Shown here: positions 61,328-64,000 of the stretch, one piece after another
Numbering within the stretch: position 1 is the stretch's first letter
Layout: every line of letters starts with the position of its first letter
Assembly (NCBI RefSeq): GCF_024748695.1
Contig: NZ_CP087176.1
Span: forward strand, 2,969,501-3,033,500
DNA: 64,000 bases
Reading direction: 5' to 3'
Source: Pseudomonas sp. B21-040
Lineage (GTDB): Bacteria; Pseudomonadota; Gammaproteobacteria; Pseudomonadales; Pseudomonadaceae
Position numbers and translations under genes: made by a program
The notes under the pieces: model-generated
Told to the model about the DNA's origin: nothing
The model's database searches: none
What the model saw: the letters and a program-made list of their open reading frames with translations, nothing else

Positions 61328-61743
61328 TACAAGTCTTCCTGACGTTCACCCGGCAATGCGTACTGCACCCGTTGGTAAAACGGAAAGACGGTCGAGTAAC
61401 CCGGGACCGGTGCCTGCTCGGTACCACTCAAATGCGGATACACGTACAGCACCAGATCGGGATTGGGCAAGCGAGGGAACAGGTTGCGGATCTCGTTCGC
61501 CGCTGTGCGCGTGTACGGCTCCTGGAGATAAGCGGAGACATCTGCCTGAGCCAGCGGGCGGCGTAGTTGCTGTCGAGCCTCCAGCAGTTGCTGCTGAGTG
61601 CCTTGCGAACCGGCGCCGTTCCAGATGTCCAGCATGGTTTGCTCGCCATGAGGTAGAAGCGTGTCCTTGTCGGTGGAGCACCCCGCCAGTATCCAGCAGA
61701 GCAAACTAATCCAGGTCAGGCAGAGAAGCTTGATCTTTTTCAT
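61327..61743 (-). CDS. ICE conjugation lipoprotein
   Basis: A 138-residue lipoprotein. The signal peptide is MKKIKLLCLTWISLLCWILAGC, cut before the Cys of LAGC. The mature part has QADVSAYLQEPYTRTAANEI and FPRLPNPDLVLYVYPHL, typical of the TIGR03751-type ICE lipoprotein as I recall it, which sits between TraB and TraC. GGAG lies 9 bp ahead. It overlaps the TraB-like gene by ~38 bp. Confidence 0.85.
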   Translation of the reverse strand: MKKIKLLCLTWISLLCWILAGCSTDKDTLLPHGEQTMLDIWNGAGSQGTQQQLLEARQQLRRPLAQADVSAYLQEPYTRTAANEIRNLFPRLPNPDLVLYVYPHLSGTEQAPVPGYSTVFPFYQRVQYALPGERQEDL

Positions 61744-63223
61744 GGCGAACGCTCCGGCCCTTGGGCTCGTAGTCGATGGTGATCTCATGGTCGAGGTGCA
61801 GTGCGACTTGGGCGGCCGGTGGCACGTACACGGCGGCAAAGGCCTCGCCATACAGTTTGTTGACCCACTCGCGGATGTCGCTGACCCCACCGCTGAGAAT
61901 TGAATTCAGCGCGCTATTGCCACTGCTGCTGGTGACTCCAAGCGTACTGCCGCCCGAACTGATCACGCTGCTGTTGTTCTGCTCATCACCGAGCAAGGCG
62001 GCGACACCCGCGCCAGCCGCGGTGATCAGACTTTGGCTTCCAAGGTACTGCTGGGCGTTCGAGCGGCGCTCGCCGGCGATGCAAGGAATGCCATACGGAT
62101 CGGACAGGTAACCGAGTCCACCGCGGATCTTGTCGGTGTTTGAGCTCTGGGTGGTGGAGGCAGTGCGGCTGGCTACCGCCTTCGGCTGAGGCACCGTGCG
62201 GATGGTGCCATCGGTAAACACAAAGGTGATCGACTCGACCTGTCCGCGTACGCAAGACAGGGTCCAGTCACCGGACGCCGTACCGCTCATCACCGCGCCC
62301 TCGACGTCCGGCAGGTCGATGCCGTTGGCAGTCAGGTTCTCCGGACCGACCAGCACCTTGAAGGGATAGGGGTCATTCACGGTGCCGTCCACCGGGACTC
62401 GGCCGATCAGCGCGGTCATGGCGACCGAGCCCATCAGCGTGGCGTTTTCGGGGATCGTGTAGACCGGCTTCGCGCCTTCGGTACGCTCAACGGATCGCGT
62501 CAAGTCGCGCTCACCCTGGGTGGCAGCTCGTAGCTGTTTCTGGCTGCGATCAATCGCGTTCTCGTTCAAGTCTTCCAGTGAGTGGAAGGCGGTAGGCAGG
62601 CTCAGTGCGGAGGAAGTCGTGGTTTTGCCTCGGGCGTCGGTGGACGGAGCATCCGAGGGTTCAATCCACTGCAGCGCATCCTTGGTAGAGTGTCGCCCTT
62701 CGAACTGAGCGCCTTCGCCGGGCTCAAGCCCCAATCCGATCGGCATGTCCTTGCCGTTGCCAGCCAGCCCCGACAACTGGTTCTGCAATTGCGTCAGCAG
62801 GCCGCGAGCCTGACGACTGTCTTGTTCCGCTTTGAGTCGGGCCTCGTTGGCTTGGCGGCGGCCTTCGTCGACCTGCTGGGTCACACTGCCAAGCGCCGTC
62901 TGGATACGCGAATCGACACTGTTTTCCCGCTCGCGTAGGCGGTTGTTTTCCGTCTGCAGTGAGTCATTGTGTTTCTTCAAACCGAGCATGTCGCTGCGCA
63001 TGGCCTTCACCTGGCCGACCAGGGTGGCGACCGTGTCGCGTGGGGTATCGCCCGCAATGCCGAGCGACTTGGCTTGCTCGGCGGATAATTGAATTTTGCC
63101 CTGATCAACTCGGTGCTCTGGAGAAGGTGTGCTGCCACCCGGGACCCAGGTTTTCAGGATGATCAGCACCACGCCCAGCAGCGCAGCCGGTACCAGCCAT
63201 TTGAGCAAGGCGTTAGCTTTCAT
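61706..63223 (-). CDS. traB: TraB/VirB10-like T4SS scaffold protein
   Basis: A 505-residue protein with an N-terminal membrane helix (LLKWLVPAALLGVVLIILK), a coiled coil (about 65-150, KKHNDSLQTENNRLRERENS) and a C-terminal beta-rich domain with VYTIPENATLMGSVAMTALI and GRVPVDGTVNDPYPFKVLVG, as in TraB/VirB10 relatives. It spans the envelope and joins the core complex. GAGGT lies 7 bp ahead of the ATG at 63223. Confidence 0.88.
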   Translation of the reverse strand: MKANALLKWLVPAALLGVVLIILKTWVPGGSTPSPEHRVDQGKIQLSAEQAKSLGIAGDTPRDTVATLVGQVKAMRSDMLGLKKHNDSLQTENNRLRERENSVDSRIQTALGSVTQQVDEGRRQANEARLKAEQDSRQARGLLTQLQNQLSGLAGNGKDMPIGLGLEPGEGAQFEGRHSTKDALQWIEPSDAPSTDARGKTTTSSALSLPTAFHSLEDLNENAIDRSQKQLRAATQGERDLTRSVERTEGAKPVYTIPENATLMGSVAMTALIGRVPVDGTVNDPYPFKVLVGPENLTANGIDLPDVEGAVMSGTASGDWTLSCVRGQVESITFVFTDGTIRTVPQPKAVASRTASTTQSSNTDKIRGGLGYLSDPYGIPCIAGERRSNAQQYLGSQSLITAAGAGVAALLGDEQNNSSVISSGGSTLGVTSSSGNSALNSILSGGVSDIREWVNKLYGEAFAAVYVPPAAQVALHLDHEITIDYEPKGRSVRHEKDQASLPDLD

Positions 63224-64000
63224 CGTCAGCACCTCGCGCAACGGGCGGGAGCAGCAGCGCGTGTTCGAGGCCGGCACCGCGAGTGACGAGGTAGGCGATC
63301 GTGGTGTCTTCAGCACTGCCGACCGGTCCGAGGAAAGTATGCTGGAAGGCCGCGGCGAACAGCTTGGCCTGAAGCCGACGCGGATCGAGTTGCACCGTCG
63401 CTGGACCACGGTTGCGCAACTTCACCGCCGTCACCCAGTAATCACCGAGTCGCCAGGCGGCGATGGGCGTGCTGGACACGTTTTCGGTCGGCAGCAGGGT
63501 CGGCAGTTCGCTGCGCAGCTTGAGCGGTACGCGACGTACGCCGGGTAGGGACTCTACGGTGCGTAGCGGCGCGTACAGGCTTTGCGCGGCGTAGCGCGTC
63601 AAAGCGACCGGGATCGGCGTACGTTCTGAAGCAGGGGCGGTGCTAGATTCTGCCTCGGCAGCCTGCACCGGAGCATGCTTGAGAATACGCACAGGCTCCA
63701 GCGGTTGATCGCCGGGCGTGGTCGCGATATCCAGCAGGATGATCTCACCCGTCGCGACCGATTGCAGTTGCAGTCGGGTCGGGGCAATGGCTTCCGACGC
63801 GCGCAGGTACAGCGTGCCGCCGGTGGATTGCACGCGCAGCTTGCCCGTCAAGGTTGAGGGCACGCCGACGCGAACAGCCTCATCGACAAAGACCACCCGC
63901 TCCTGATTGATCACCAGCGGGACCGCGAGGGGGAGGCGTTCCCAATGCATCAGCTCGACGGCCTGTGCCGCGACTCCCCACAGCGTTAGTGCGACGGTGA
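63213..64000 (-). CDS. traK: TraK/VirB9-like T4SS protein (5' end outside the window)
   Basis: At least 262 residues are visible; the frame runs off the right edge within what seems a signal peptide (LWGVAAQA). The body begins VELMHWERLPLAVPLVINQE and is beta-rich, with a variable Pro/Ala/Glu linker near residue 110 and a conserved C-terminal half (AAWRLGDYWVTAVKLRNRGP). This matches the ICE TraK-like protein that precedes TraB. It overlaps traB by 11 bp. Confidence 0.82.
   Translation of the reverse strand, partial: TVALTLWGVAAQAVELMHWERLPLAVPLVINQERVVFVDEAVRVGVPSTLTGKLRVQSTGGTLYLRASEAIAPTRLQLQSVATGEIILLDIATTPGDQPLEPVRILKHAPVQAAEAESSTAPASERTPIPVALTRYAAQSLYAPLRTVESLPGVRRVPLKLRSELPTLLPTENVSSTPIAAWRLGDYWVTAVKLRNRGPATVQLDPRRLQAKLFAAAFQHTFLGPVGSAEDTTIAYLVTRGAGLEHALLLPPVARGADDES

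Larger units (their letters stand above)
47673..64000. mobile_element. Integrating conjugative element, transfer end (partial)
   Basis: From left to right: MOB-H relaxase, ArdC-like protein, small membrane protein, TraG-like, TraU-like, TraC ATPase, lipoprotein, TraB-like and TraK-like proteins. The order matches the T4SS of Pseudomonas ICEs (PFGI-1 type). It continues beyond the right edge. No integrase or att site is seen to the left of the relaxase, where IS relics lie instead, so that end may be damaged. Confidence 0.8.

Overview
The window looks like an accessory-rich stretch of a Pseudomonas chromosome (fluorescens/putida-like). Supporting signs are a tRNA-Cys 3' end next to an intact tRNA-Leu(UAA), P2-like tail genes with high-GC Pseudomonas-type codon use, Pseudomonas-type sigma54 promoters, and a T4SS of the Pseudomonas integrating-conjugative-element class. 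The genus is inferred from gene content; no species call is possible.

Region A (1-19466) is a genomic island between a tRNA CCA end at the left edge and a duplicated 3' part of tRNA-Cys at 19420-19466. Both ends carry copies of the short motif GTTCCGCAA and a similar downstream terminator. The island holds: an AT-rich possible defence cluster (SEFIR protein, a protein with an RX4H HEPN-like motif, a trypsin-like protease); a collapsed P2-like prophage (integrase module fused to the 3' end of the tape-measure gene, then tail genes U, X, D, endolysin, nested Rz/Rz1 spanins and a Dam-like methylase); an intact IS5-family element with 4-bp target duplication; and a set of three genes (four-helix membrane protein, pentapeptide-repeat protein, and a 1.35-kresidue protein with 14 YCF48-like propeller repeats joined to a KAP NTPase).

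Region B (19662-31200) is a mosaic. It has tRNA-Leu, a P4-type integrase, two truncated tRNA-Pro 3' ends with conserved flanks (21755 and 29221), two tandem AraC-type regulators each broken by a frameshift, a 5'-truncated mannonate dehydratase, a large diguanylate cyclase receptor ending in a hemerythrin domain, and remnants of an HNH-like gene and an IS110-type transposase.

Region C (31328-42857) is an intact and coherent catabolic locus. It encodes an acetoin-dehydrogenase-like complex (E1 alpha, E1 beta, a stand-alone lipoyl protein and a lipoyl-less E2 catalytic protein), a 2,3-butanediol-dehydrogenase-like enzyme, a GMC oxidoreductase with its Tat-signal small subunit, a lipoate ligase-like protein, a LipA paralogue, a TatA paralogue, a VOC protein and an AcoR-type sigma54 activator. 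Three GG-N10-GC sigma54 promoters and two clusters of TTACA-N2-TGTAA-like palindromes tie the whole locus into one probable regulon. No E3 gene is present, so that subunit is presumably shared with other complexes.

Region D (43438-47456) has an EamA transporter with its TetR regulator, then wreckage: Tn3 and tyrosine-recombinase fragments, a LysR 3' end, an in-frame chimera of an IS21 transposase N-terminus with the C-terminus of a choline/betaine-type binding protein, and a decayed IS30 transposase.

Region E (47673-64000) is one end of an integrating conjugative element: MOB-H relaxase, ArdC-like antirestriction protein, and T4SS genes (TraG-like, TraU-like, TraC ATPase, lipoprotein, TraB-like, TraK-like running off the right edge). 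A regulator and a zeta-like toxin/antitoxin pair sit inside the T4SS operon.
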